Shown: positions 6,565 through 12,827, numbered from the stretch's first letter. The stretch: DNA of 16,346 nt from Dehalococcoidia bacterium UBA4060 (GCA_002383665.1 DFZI01000009.1:196-16541), one strand, 5' to 3'. A program made the numbers and translations. The notes: a model not told the origin generated them from the letters alone.

Positions 6565-7809
6565 ATGACAACTATAAAGAACCAACCCGGATCGCGGCAG
6601 CAACTTCTGGAAGAAATCAAGTCATTGCGCAAGCGCATAGCCGAACTTGAGGGAAAGGAACATGTCTATAAACAAACAGATGAGCTTCTGGCTATATTGC
6701 GGATGAACTCCCCCATAGGCCTTTTTATCAGCCAGAACAAGAAATTTGTTTTCGTCAGCAATGAGTTCCTCAAGATCATGGGCTATACCAACGAAGAACT
6801 GCTGGGCACACAATCCCTTTATCATGTCCATCCCGATGACAGAAAGATGGTCAGAGAAAAGGCTATCAAGATGCTCAAAGGAGAAAAAACCTCGCCTTAC
6901 CAGTACAGGCTGATCGGAAAGGATGGTCAGGTCCGCTGGGTACTCGAAGGTGTGGTCTCAGTTCAATTTAACGGAAAAAGAGCCTCACTGGGCCATACCA
7001 TGAACATAACTGATCGAATACAAGCAGAAGCCAGACTGCATAAGCTCCTTGAAAAGGAAAAAAGGCTGCGTCACAATCTGGAAAAGGAAGTGAATAAGCG
7101 CGTAGAGTATACAAGGGTACTTGTCCACGAGCTGAAAACGCCACTGACTCCCGTACTTTTTTCCAGTGAGTTGCTGTTAAGTGAGATCCATGATGAACCG
7201 CTGGCAAGTGTAGCGCGCAATATACATCATGGCGCCATCAACCTCGAAAACCGTATAGATGAACTCCTGGATATTGCCCGCGGGGAAATCGGGCTGCTCA
7301 AGATCAAGCCGAAGATGATGGATGCCCACCAGGTGTTAACCAGTGTTGCCAGATATATACAGCCATTGATGGACCGTAATAAACAAACCTTTATCTATGA
7401 CATTCTTGATTCACCACTGTATATATGGGCAGATGAAGAGCGGCTACAGCAGATAATGTTGAACCTTCTGGTGAATGCGTCCAAGTTCTCACCCGAGGGA
7501 AGCACGATCATGCTTAAGTGTAAACTGGAAGACAAGCACCTGATAATAAGTGTTATAGACAATGGCCCGGGTATCCCTAAAATAGATCAGAAACGGATAT
7601 TCAAACCTTACCAGAGATATGGTGCAAGCATCAATGAATGCATGAGCGGACTTGGCCTGGGGCTTTCGCTGTGTAAAAACCTGGTTGAATTACACGGCGG
7701 CAAAATATGGCTGGATAGCAAAAGGGGCAAGGGCACTACCTTCGCTTTCAGCATACCACTAAAACCAGGCAATGAGAACAAACCGGTTAAACGTACGAAG
7801 GCTGCTTAA
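6565..7809 (+). CDS. PAS-domain sensor histidine kinase, soluble
   Basis: This 414-residue kinase senses an unknown signal and phosphorylates the response regulator encoded next to it. Order: a short N-terminal coiled coil (about 11-40), one PAS domain (about 41-152, with NEFLKIMGYTNEELLG and the closing NITDRIQAEARL), a linker coiled coil (153-182), the dimerisation/phosphoacceptor helix with H-box VHELKTPLTP (His188), then the ATPase domain: N-box LQQIMLNLLVNASKF (294-308), G1 DNGPGIP (332-338), F-box IFKPYQRYG (345-353), G2 GLGLGL (362-367). No transmembrane segment or signal peptide is visible, so sensing is cytoplasmic, likely a small ligand, redox state or protein partner through PAS. 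It lacks a GAF or haem-type Cys/His cluster. Its stop TAA shares one base with the ATG of the regulator gene. It has no ribosome binding site. Confidence 0.93.
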   Translation: MTTIKNQPGSRQQLLEEIKSLRKRIAELEGKEHVYKQTDELLAILRMNSPIGLFISQNKKFVFVSNEFLKIMGYTNEELLGTQSLYHVHPDDRKMVREKAIKMLKGEKTSPYQYRLIGKDGQVRWVLEGVVSVQFNGKRASLGHTMNITDRIQAEARLHKLLEKEKRLRHNLEKEVNKRVEYTRVLVHELKTPLTPVLFSSELLLSEIHDEPLASVARNIHHGAINLENRIDELLDIARGEIGLLKIKPKMMDAHQVLTSVARYIQPLMDRNKQTFIYDILDSPLYIWADEERLQQIMLNLLVNASKFSPEGSTIMLKCKLEDKHLIISVIDNGPGIPKIDQKRIFKPYQRYGASINECMSGLGLGLSLCKNLVELHGGKIWLDSKRGKGTTFAFSIPLKPGNENKPVKRTKAA

Positions 7810-8501
7810 TGAAACTACTGATAATTGAAGATGACCAGGAGATAATCGAAGCAATCTCCCTGGCTTTTCAGATCCGCTGGCCCGAAGCCCAGATAGTTTC
7901 AACTCATAGCGGAACCAGAGGTATTGAACTTGTGGAGGAGGAGACACCGGATGTAATAATACTCGATCTGGGCCTCCCCGATATGAATGGATTCGAGGTG
8001 CTGAAAGCAATCCGCCAGTTTTCCAGAATCCCCATCCTGATTGTAACAGTACGTGGGGATGAAGCTGACATTATCAAGGGGCTGGAATGGGGAGCAGACG
8101 ACTACGTAACCAAGCCCTTCCGACAACTGGAACTCCTGGCAAGAGTCAAAGCACACATACGCAGGCAAAGCCAGCACGCAAGTCAAATCACACTCGGCCC
8201 ATACCGATTGATCAGTGAAACAGGTCAATTTTTCAAGAACGGAGAGTTGATAAACCTCACGATAACGGAAAGCACTATACTCCAGCACCTTATGTTAAAC
8301 GCCGGTCAAGTAATAACACGGTCAAACCTTAGTGAACTGGTATGGGGGAACGATTATCCTGGAGCCAATGACAGTTTAAAGGTGCACATCCGCAGGTTAC
8401 GCACAAAAATAGAGGATGACCCGGGCAATCCCAAACTTATAATCACAAAGCCCGGCATTGGATACTCGTTCTCAAAACCGTTGAGAAAAACAGGTATTTA
8501 A
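7809..8501 (+). CDS. OmpR/PhoB-family response regulator
   Basis: The 230-residue protein is the partner of the upstream kinase. The receiver domain (1-120) holds the acidic pair D8/D9, the phosphoacceptor D53 (LDLGLPDMNG), T80 and K102 (TKPF). The C-terminal winged helix (about 128-225) has ITESTILQHLMLNAGQVITR, the recognition-helix region DSLKVHIRRLRTKIEDD and the wing KPGIGYSF. Members of this family bind as dimers to direct repeats with a period of about 11 bp, and such a repeat lies 52 bp after the stop codon (8553-8574). The start ATG overlaps the kinase stop (TAATG), so translation is coupled. The regulon is unknown; the nearest possible target is the 49-residue gene at 8645. Confidence 0.93.
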   Translation: MKLLIIEDDQEIIEAISLAFQIRWPEAQIVSTHSGTRGIELVEEETPDVIILDLGLPDMNGFEVLKAIRQFSRIPILIVTVRGDEADIIKGLEWGADDYVTKPFRQLELLARVKAHIRRQSQHASQITLGPYRLISETGQFFKNGELINLTITESTILQHLMLNAGQVITRSNLSELVWGNDYPGANDSLKVHIRRLRTKIEDDPGNPKLIITKPGIGYSFSKPLRKTGI

Positions 8502-8552
8502 GCTTGCACCGGCCATATTCCTCACTCAAAATGTTACCGCAACTTTTCTATT

Positions 8553-8574
8553 CTGTAACTTTTTCTTAACTTTA
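8553..8574 (+). promoter_or_regulatory. Tandem 11-bp repeat, candidate operator for an OmpR/PhoB-type regulator
   Basis: CTGTAACTTTT (8553-8563) is followed at once by TCTTAACTTTA (8564-8574). The core TAACTTT recurs at exactly 11 bp. A third, out-of-phase copy, CCGCAACTTTT, is at 8537-8547. The layout resembles Pho boxes, whose known forms are CTGTCAT-type 11-mers in proteobacteria and CTTAACCT-type units in cyanobacteria. It stands between the regulator gene and the 49-residue gene. Binding is inferred. Confidence 0.45.
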
Positions 8575-8584
8575 TTCCGCCACC

Positions 8585-8602
8585 GGTAACAGTTTGGTTA
8601 CC
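8585..8602 (+). repeat. Inverted repeat GGTAAC-N6-GTTACC
   Basis: Perfect 6-bp arms, GGTAAC (8585-8590) and GTTACC (8597-8602), flank a 6-nt spacer. It lies 11 bp after the tandem repeat and 42 bp before the start of the 49-residue gene. The arm GTTACC also occurs at 8533-8538. It may be an operator; a stem of this length in RNA would be marginal. Confidence 0.5.
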
Positions 8603-8633
8603 ATCCGATGTTAGGCTTTCCATATCAAAGTAT

Positions 8634-8640
8634 GGAGGTG
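8634..8640 (+). promoter_or_regulatory. Strong ribosome binding site of the 49-residue gene
   Basis: GGAGGTG complements the 16S rRNA tail almost perfectly and lies 4 nt before the ATG at 8645. It is among the best ribosome binding sites in the window and is the main reason for calling so short a gene. Confidence 0.7.
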
Positions 8641-8644
8641 CACA

Positions 8645-8794
8645 ATGCAAAGTACCACCTTTAGGAACTGGACCACCACTCCACATAGCTCACAGTGCAA
8701 AATCTGCCATATATCCGGATACTCCAATATTTGCGACTATTTCAACACTGGCAAGTGCCCTCTGATATTATCAATCAAAGCTCAGAAAGTTTAA
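8645..8794 (+). CDS. Small four-cysteine protein, 49 residues, function unknown
   Basis: I do not recognise this protein. The frame runs from ATG 8645 to TAA 8792-8794 and has GGAGGTG 4 nt upstream. Four cysteines are at residues 18, 21, 30 and 38, in the pattern C-x2-C-H-x7-C-x7-C (CKICHISGYSNIC then DYFNTGKC). Such spacing could hold zinc in a small treble-clef or ribbon-like knuckle, or an iron-sulfur cluster; neither is shown. The N-terminus is Thr/Ser-rich (QSTTFRNWTTTPHSS) and polar, with no signal peptide; the C-terminus is short and mildly hydrophobic (PLILSI) ending KAQKV. It follows the kinase/regulator pair by 143 bp, after the tandem repeat, so it may be a target of the regulator or a small partner or adaptor. 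The main alternative is a chance frame, which the ribosome binding site and the ordered cysteines argue against. Confidence 0.6.
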   Translation: MQSTTFRNWTTTPHSSQCKICHISGYSNICDYFNTGKCPLILSIKAQKV

Positions 8795-8885
8795 TAAATA
8801 TTATTGCTCGCCGGGGCTGAGAATATTCTCGTCTCTGTAGCCGTACCGCATCACAAATGTTGTTTTGCAGGATACAGCGAAGAGG

Positions 8886-8906
8886 CCGGATGGTTTTGTT
8901 ATCCGG
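8886..8906 (+). terminator. Hairpin after the small gene, possible weak terminator
   Basis: CCGGAT and ATCCGG form a 6-bp stem with loop GGTTTTGTT, 92 nt after the stop of the 49-residue gene. No T-tract follows (ACACTATATAAATT), so it would be a poor intrinsic terminator; a structured RNA element or Rho-like 3' end protection is equally possible. Confidence 0.3.
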
Positions 8907-9152
8907 ACACTATATAAATTAATTATATCCACAGATTTGTATATTTAAGCCAGTTTTCTAAAAGTTCAAAGGCCCCTATTCCTGCCCGTATATCGGGCCT
9001 AAGCCATCTGATAATGTTCCGATATGCGGACATCGTGAACCCCAATCCATCCTGAAAAAAGCCCTCTCGTATATGGCTATTTTCGTGGTGCAAGACCAAT
9101 AGACGGCTTCGCAGCCTGTGTCAAACCACATCATCAAGCAGTAATCATATGC

Positions 9153-9176
9153 TGATTCTATTGCACGCATGAATCA
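9153..9176 (+). repeat. Inverted repeat TGATTC-N12-GAATCA upstream of gatC
   Basis: Perfect 6-bp arms at 9153-9158 and 9171-9176 are separated by 12 bp. The right arm falls where the -35 element of the gatC promoter should be, so a dimeric regulator could act here. CATATGCT also occurs twice in direct orientation (9146-9153 and 9186-9193), 40 bp apart. Confidence 0.4.
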
Positions 9177-9189
9177 AATAAAAGCCATA

Positions 9190-9198
9190 TGCTATAAT
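9190..9198 (+). promoter_or_regulatory. Extended -10 promoter of gatC-gatA
   Basis: TGC followed by a perfect TATAAT (9193-9198). No good -35 is found at 16-18 bp spacing, which fits extended -10 promoters. Predicted start near 9205, leader about 37 nt, with AGGGA (9231-9235) 6 nt before the ATG. Confidence 0.6.
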
Positions 9199-9241
9199 AT
9201 TCAGGTTTTAGCAACACAGATAACCATCACAGGGATACGAG

Positions 9242-9529
9242 ATGAAATTAAGCGCAGAAGAAGTAAGGCATATAGCATTGCTGGCACGTCTGGGTATCAG
9301 CGAAGAAGAAGTAGAAAAGCTCAGGAATCAGCTTTCTCATATCCTGGAAAATATGGAAATCCTGTCCCAACTCGATACTGAGGGGCTTTCCCCCACAACA
9401 CAATCTATCGCGCTTGAGAACATTTACAGACTTGATGAACCGTCACCATCATTGCCCGTAGAGGACGTCCTTTCCAATGCGCCCAACCAGGAAGATAATT
9501 GTTTCAAAGTCAACGCTGTCCTGGAGTAG
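9242..9529 (+). CDS. gatC: Asp-tRNA(Asn)/Glu-tRNA(Gln) amidotransferase subunit C
   Basis: GatC (95 residues, normal length) is the small belt-like subunit that wraps and stabilises GatA and GatB in the enzyme that turns misacylated Glu-tRNA(Gln) or Asp-tRNA(Asn) into Gln-tRNA or Asn-tRNA. The N-terminus EEVRHIALLARLGISEEE (6-23) is the family hallmark, followed by a helical LSHILENMEILSQLDTEGL and the extended tail SNAPNQEDNCFKV. It starts at ATG 9242 with AGGGA 6 nt upstream and ends 3 bp before gatA, so the two are one operon. gatB is not in the window. An extended -10 promoter precedes it. Confidence 0.95.
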   Translation: MKLSAEEVRHIALLARLGISEEEVEKLRNQLSHILENMEILSQLDTEGLSPTTQSIALENIYRLDEPSPSLPVEDVLSNAPNQEDNCFKVNAVLE

Positions 9530-9532
9530 CCG

Positions 9533-10996
9533 ATGGATAATTTGCACCAGCTCACCATTCATGAAGCACACAAGTTATTAAAAGATAAGAAAATATCCTC
9601 AGTTGAACTTACTGAAGATGTTCTAAATCACATACACAGTGTTGAGGATAAAGTCCACGCCTGTATAACACTTACCGAGGAAGAAGCAATCAGGTCCGCC
9701 CGGACGGCCGATCAGGCCATCGCCAGAGGTGATATAAGACCGCTGACCGGAGTGCCGACTCTAATAAAGGATGTCATCTGTACAAAGGGAATACGCACCA
9801 CCTGTGCATCCAAGATGCTGGAGAATTTTATCCCGCCATATGATGCCTCCGTCATCCGCAGGCTTCAGGCCGATAATTACGTAATTGTAGGCAAGGCTAA
9901 TATGGACGAATTCGCCATGGGCTCATCCACCGAGAATTCAGCCTTTTTCGTCACCCATAATCCCTGGGACATTGACTGCGTGCCAGGAGGAAGTAGCGGC
10001 GGCTCGGCTGCCGGCGTAGCCATTGATGAATGCATTTACGCCCTCGGGTCGGATACAGGTGGCAGCATTCGTCAGCCAGCAGCTTTCTGCGGAGTTGCCG
10101 GTCTCAAACCGACCTATGGCAGGGTCAGCCGCTATGGTCTGGTGGCATTTGCCAGTTCACTCGATCAGATCGGCCCTATCACCAAGGACGTCACAGATTG
10201 CGCATTGGTCTTAAACACGATAACCGGTCATGATGCCAGAGATGCCACTACCGTACCTCTAGGAGTCCCCGATTATACCCGTGCGCTCAAAGCGAATATT
10301 AAAGGTATGCGGATAGGCGTACCTAAAGAATATTTCGTCGAGGGCATGCAGGCCGAGGTACGCTCGGTTCTCGAGGTTGCCATTCAAAAACTGGAAGAGC
10401 TTGGTGCCATTGTCGACTGGGAGGTGTCTCTTCCTTATACGAAATACGGATTGGCCGCCTACTATATCCTGGCTCCCTCGGAGGCATCGGCCAACCTGGC
10501 ACGTTACGATGGTGTCAAATACGGCTATTCTTATCGTAACACCAATAACATGTGGGAGGCTATGGAAAAGACCAAGCAGAATGGATTTGGTGCCGAGGTC
10601 AAACGACGTATTATGCTGGGCACTTACGCGCTATCAGCCGGATATTACGATGCCTACTATTTAAAAGCTCAGAAAGTTCGTACGCTGATCAAGAGCGATT
10701 TCGAACAGGCCTTTCAGAACTATGACGTTCTGGTTACCCCCACCTCTCCTACAGTAGCCTTCAGGATCGGAGAAAAGGTTGATGACCCTGTTGCCATGTA
10801 CCTCAGTGATCTCTGCACACTTCCGATCAACATTGCCGGCGTGCCTGCAATCTCTATTCCGGCCGGATTTGCCAATGGCCTGCCCGTGGGTATGCAATTT
10901 ATAAGCAAGCACTTCGATGAAGAGTCTCTGCTCAAGGTATCCTATGCCTTCGAGCAGGCAACTGATTGGCACAACCAAAAACCTCCACTGTCATAA
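9533..10996 (+). CDS. gatA: Asp-tRNA(Asn)/Glu-tRNA(Gln) amidotransferase subunit A
   Basis: GatA (487 residues) is the glutaminase subunit that frees ammonia from glutamine for transfer, through GatB, to the misacylated tRNA. It is an amidase-signature enzyme with an intact Ser-cisSer-Lys triad: Lys79 in PTLIKDV, Ser154 in PGGSSGGSAAG and Ser178 in SDTGGSIRQP, the same numbering as the characterised bacterial GatA from memory. The tail FANGLPVGMQFISKHFDEESLLKVSYAFEQ is typical. Start ATG 9533 lies 3 bp after the gatC stop, with GGAG 7 nt upstream, inside the gatC end. The presence of GatCA implies that Gln-tRNA and/or Asn-tRNA is made indirectly in this organism. The gene ends 100 bp before the next gene, which has its own promoter. 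Confidence 0.96.
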   Translation: MDNLHQLTIHEAHKLLKDKKISSVELTEDVLNHIHSVEDKVHACITLTEEEAIRSARTADQAIARGDIRPLTGVPTLIKDVICTKGIRTTCASKMLENFIPPYDASVIRRLQADNYVIVGKANMDEFAMGSSTENSAFFVTHNPWDIDCVPGGSSGGSAAGVAIDECIYALGSDTGGSIRQPAAFCGVAGLKPTYGRVSRYGLVAFASSLDQIGPITKDVTDCALVLNTITGHDARDATTVPLGVPDYTRALKANIKGMRIGVPKEYFVEGMQAEVRSVLEVAIQKLEELGAIVDWEVSLPYTKYGLAAYYILAPSEASANLARYDGVKYGYSYRNTNNMWEAMEKTKQNGFGAEVKRRIMLGTYALSAGYYDAYYLKAQKVRTLIKSDFEQAFQNYDVLVTPTSPTVAFRIGEKVDDPVAMYLSDLCTLPINIAGVPAISIPAGFANGLPVGMQFISKHFDEESLLKVSYAFEQATDWHNQKPPLS

Positions 10997-11039
10997 TACA
11001 GTGCAACAGTTCTTAGCTCACCAGGAATCCGGGCTATGG

Positions 11040-11054
11040 GAATATTTTACATTC
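11040..11054 (+). promoter_or_regulatory. Possible Lrp-type operator in the lrp promoter
   Basis: GAATATTTTACATTC has GAAT/ATTC arms around an AT-rich centre, the general form of Lrp/AsnC sites. It ends 3 bp before the -10, so binding would block RNA polymerase. Autoregulation is common in this family; here it is inferred. Confidence 0.3.
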
Positions 11055-11063
11055 TGCTATAAT
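11055..11063 (+). promoter_or_regulatory. Extended -10 promoter of the lrp-aminotransferase pair
   Basis: TGC (11055-11057) followed by perfect TATAAT (11058-11063), with no good -35. Predicted start near 11070, leader about 33 nt to the ATG at 11103. Confidence 0.6.
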
Positions 11064-11102
11064 TGCTCCACTTCAAAATACAGGCTGTGAGAGGAGATGA
11101 AC

Positions 11103-11591
11103 ATGGAGAGTACAATTAAAATCCTTGAGGCACTTGAGAAGGATGCCCGGCTCACACCCGAGCAGATTGCAGACCAGACGGGGGTCAAACTCAGCGAAGT
11201 TAAAAAGGTCATCAAGAAGGCAGAAAAAGATGGCACGATCGTCAAGTATAAGACGGTGATAAACTGGTCCAAACTGGGAGAAGAGCAGGTCTGGGCTATA
11301 GTGGAGGTAAAGGTTTCACCCCAGAGGAATGTAGGCTTCGGCGCTATAGCTGAGCGCATTTACAATTATTCCCAGGCCAGGGCAGTCTATCTGGCCTCCG
11401 GCACATTCGATTTTGCCATTCTCGTAGCCGGCAAGACGATGCAGGAAGTGGCTATCTTCGTCTCCGATAAGCTGGCCCCTATGGATACCGTGCAGGGGAC
11501 TGTCACACATTTCATATTGAAGAAGTACAAAGAGGATGGCGTTATCCTTGAGGAAGAAGGCGAACCCAAGAGATTGGGAGTGATCGCCTGA
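11103..11591 (+). CDS. Lrp/AsnC-family transcriptional regulator
   Basis: From ATG 11103 the protein has 162 residues, the normal size. The N-terminal winged helix-turn-helix (about 1-58) includes LTPEQIADQTGVKLSEVKKVIKKAEKDG; the C-terminal RAM domain (about 62-143) binds amino acids and builds dimers to octamers (AIVEVKVSPQR, ARAVYLASGTFDFAILVAG, VQGTVTHFILKKYK). A 20-residue charged tail follows. An earlier in-frame ATG at 11097 is only one codon away from the later one, but GAGGAG (11091-11096) touches it directly, while its distance to 11103 is the usual 6 nt; I therefore prefer 11103. The gene is followed after 36 bp by an aminotransferase, which suggests local control of amino-acid turnover. 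An AT-rich imperfect palindrome in its promoter may be its own operator. Confidence 0.9.
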   Translation: MESTIKILEALEKDARLTPEQIADQTGVKLSEVKKVIKKAEKDGTIVKYKTVINWSKLGEEQVWAIVEVKVSPQRNVGFGAIAERIYNYSQARAVYLASGTFDFAILVAGKTMQEVAIFVSDKLAPMDTVQGTVTHFILKKYKEDGVILEEEGEPKRLGVIA

Positions 11592-11615
11592 CCTCAATCC
11601 GTGTAAAACTATCAC

Positions 11616-11621
11616 AGGAGG
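11616..11621 (+). promoter_or_regulatory. Ribosome binding site that fixes a TTG start
   Basis: A perfect AGGAGG lies 6 nt before the TTG at 11628. The first in-frame ATG is about 36 codons later, past conserved sequence, so the TTG is the start of the aminotransferase. Confidence 0.8.
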
Positions 11622-11627
11622 CCCAAA

Positions 11628-12824
11628 TTGTCAGATCATACCAAACGTATACAAAAAAAACGTGATTTCATATCGCATAAGGCCAGGGACATACCACCTT
11701 CAGGCATACGCAAGTACTTCGACCTTCTCTCATCTATGGATGGAGCCATTTCACTGGGAGTAGGTGAACCGGATTTCGTCACACCCTGGCCAATACGACA
11801 GGCGGGCATTACCGCCATCGAAAAAGGCTTTACCATGTATACTTCCAACCGCGGCATGGAGGAATTGCGCGAATCCATCTCCAAATACCTGGCAAGGCTC
11901 TATGGCCTGCAATACGACCATCACCTCGAGTTACTGATCACAACCGGCAGCAGTGAAGCACTTGATCTGGCCTTCAGGGCAATTATCAATCCCGGTGACG
12001 AAGTCATTATGACCGATCCACACTATGTGGCCTACCCTGTCTGCGTTTCGCTCGCAGGCGGCGTGCCGATAATAGTACCCACCTATGAGAAAAATAGTTT
12101 CAAACTGATGCCTTCCGATATCAAAAAACGGATTACGCCCAGAACCAAAGCCATCCTTCTCAGTTATCCTGCCAACCCCACCGGGGCAGTTATGCCACGT
12201 GATTTGCTATCCGAGATTGCCGAGCTTGCCATCAAATATGACCTGTTAATAGTATCGGACGAAATTTATGCCCGTCTGACTTACGATTCCGAGCACACGT
12301 GTATGGCCAGCCTGCCCGGCATGAAAGAGAGAGTCATTTTGGTCAGCGGCTTTTCCAAGGCATTCGCCATGACAGGATGGCGCGTTGGCTATGTTGCGGC
12401 CAATCCCCAACTGATTGAGGCCATGCTCAAGGTCCACCAGTATACCATGATGTGCGCTCCTATCATGGGCCAGTTGGCTGCGGTGGAAGCCCTCAAGGAA
12501 AATAATAATCAGGACGTTGAAGATATGCTGGCCGAATATGACCGCCGCAGACGTGTCATTGTCAAGGGATTCCGAGATATGGGGCTTTCATGCTTCGAGC
12601 CCCTGGGGGCCTTCTACGCCTTCCCCTCAATAAAATCCACGGGATTGGCCTCGGAAGAATTTGCCGATGCTTTATTAGCGGAAGAGAAAGTGGCAGTGGT
12701 ACCGGGATCAGTATTCGGTAAATGTGGCGAAGGTTACATCCGCTGTTGCTATGCCACATCTATGCCCGATATAGAGGAAGCACTCAAACGCATGACAAGA
12801 TTCGTGCATAAATACCAGAAATAA
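11628..12824 (+). CDS. Pyridoxal-phosphate aminotransferase, class I/II
   Basis: This 398-residue fold-type I enzyme transfers amino groups between an amino acid and a 2-oxo acid. Substrate cannot be fixed by eye; aspartate or aromatic amino acids are the common options in this subgroup. PLP-binding features are complete: GEPDFVTP (46-53), TTGSSEALDLA (105-115), PANPTG (181-186, Asn183), DEIY (211-214), the Schiff-base lysine Lys244 in SGFSKAFAMTGWRVGY, and the carboxylate-binding Arg372 in GYIRCCYA. It begins at TTG 11628, 6 nt after a perfect AGGAGG. It follows the Lrp regulator by 36 bp and is likely cotranscribed from the promoter at 11055-11063. It ends only 3 bp before the stop of a gene on the other strand, with no hairpin between them, so the two convergent transcripts should overlap. 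Confidence 0.92.
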   Translation: MSDHTKRIQKKRDFISHKARDIPPSGIRKYFDLLSSMDGAISLGVGEPDFVTPWPIRQAGITAIEKGFTMYTSNRGMEELRESISKYLARLYGLQYDHHLELLITTGSSEALDLAFRAIINPGDEVIMTDPHYVAYPVCVSLAGGVPIIVPTYEKNSFKLMPSDIKKRITPRTKAILLSYPANPTGAVMPRDLLSEIAELAIKYDLLIVSDEIYARLTYDSEHTCMASLPGMKERVILVSGFSKAFAMTGWRVGYVAANPQLIEAMLKVHQYTMMCAPIMGQLAAVEALKENNNQDVEDMLAEYDRRRRVIVKGFRDMGLSCFEPLGAFYAFPSIKSTGLASEEFADALLAEEKVAVVPGSVFGKCGEGYIRCCYATSMPDIEEALKRMTRFVHKYQK

Positions 12825-12827
12825 AGT

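Larger units (their letters stand above)
8795..9241. other. Long non-coding stretch with small hairpins, no gene recognised
   Basis: About 450 bp without a supported gene. It holds a 12-bp palindrome GAGAATATTCTC (8819-8830), a hairpin CCGGAT (8886-8891) / ATCCGG (8901-8906) with a 9-nt loop, an AT-rich palindrome around 8910-8928, and a tight hairpin GGCT-TCGC-AGCC (9105-9116). The 8976-9170 part is open on the minus strand for 64 codons but has no ribosome binding site or recognisable family. The last 100 bp hold the gatC promoter and an inverted repeat. A small RNA, a decayed gene or old mobile-element debris are all possible. Confidence 0.5.

Noticed and set aside
8532..8570. 12-codon frame (ATG 8532) as a leader peptide
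   Set aside because: There is no ribosome binding site, no run of regulatory codons, and it overlaps the candidate operator.
8811..8885. TPP-riboswitch-like motifs (GCTGAGA, then GGATACAGCGAAGAGG)
   Set aside because: The order loosely recalls a TPP aptamer, but the conserved P2/P4 elements do not line up and no thiamine gene follows.
11097..11102. Earlier ATG as start of the Lrp-family gene
   Set aside because: The GAGGAG site touches it directly; the ATG at 11103 has proper spacing.
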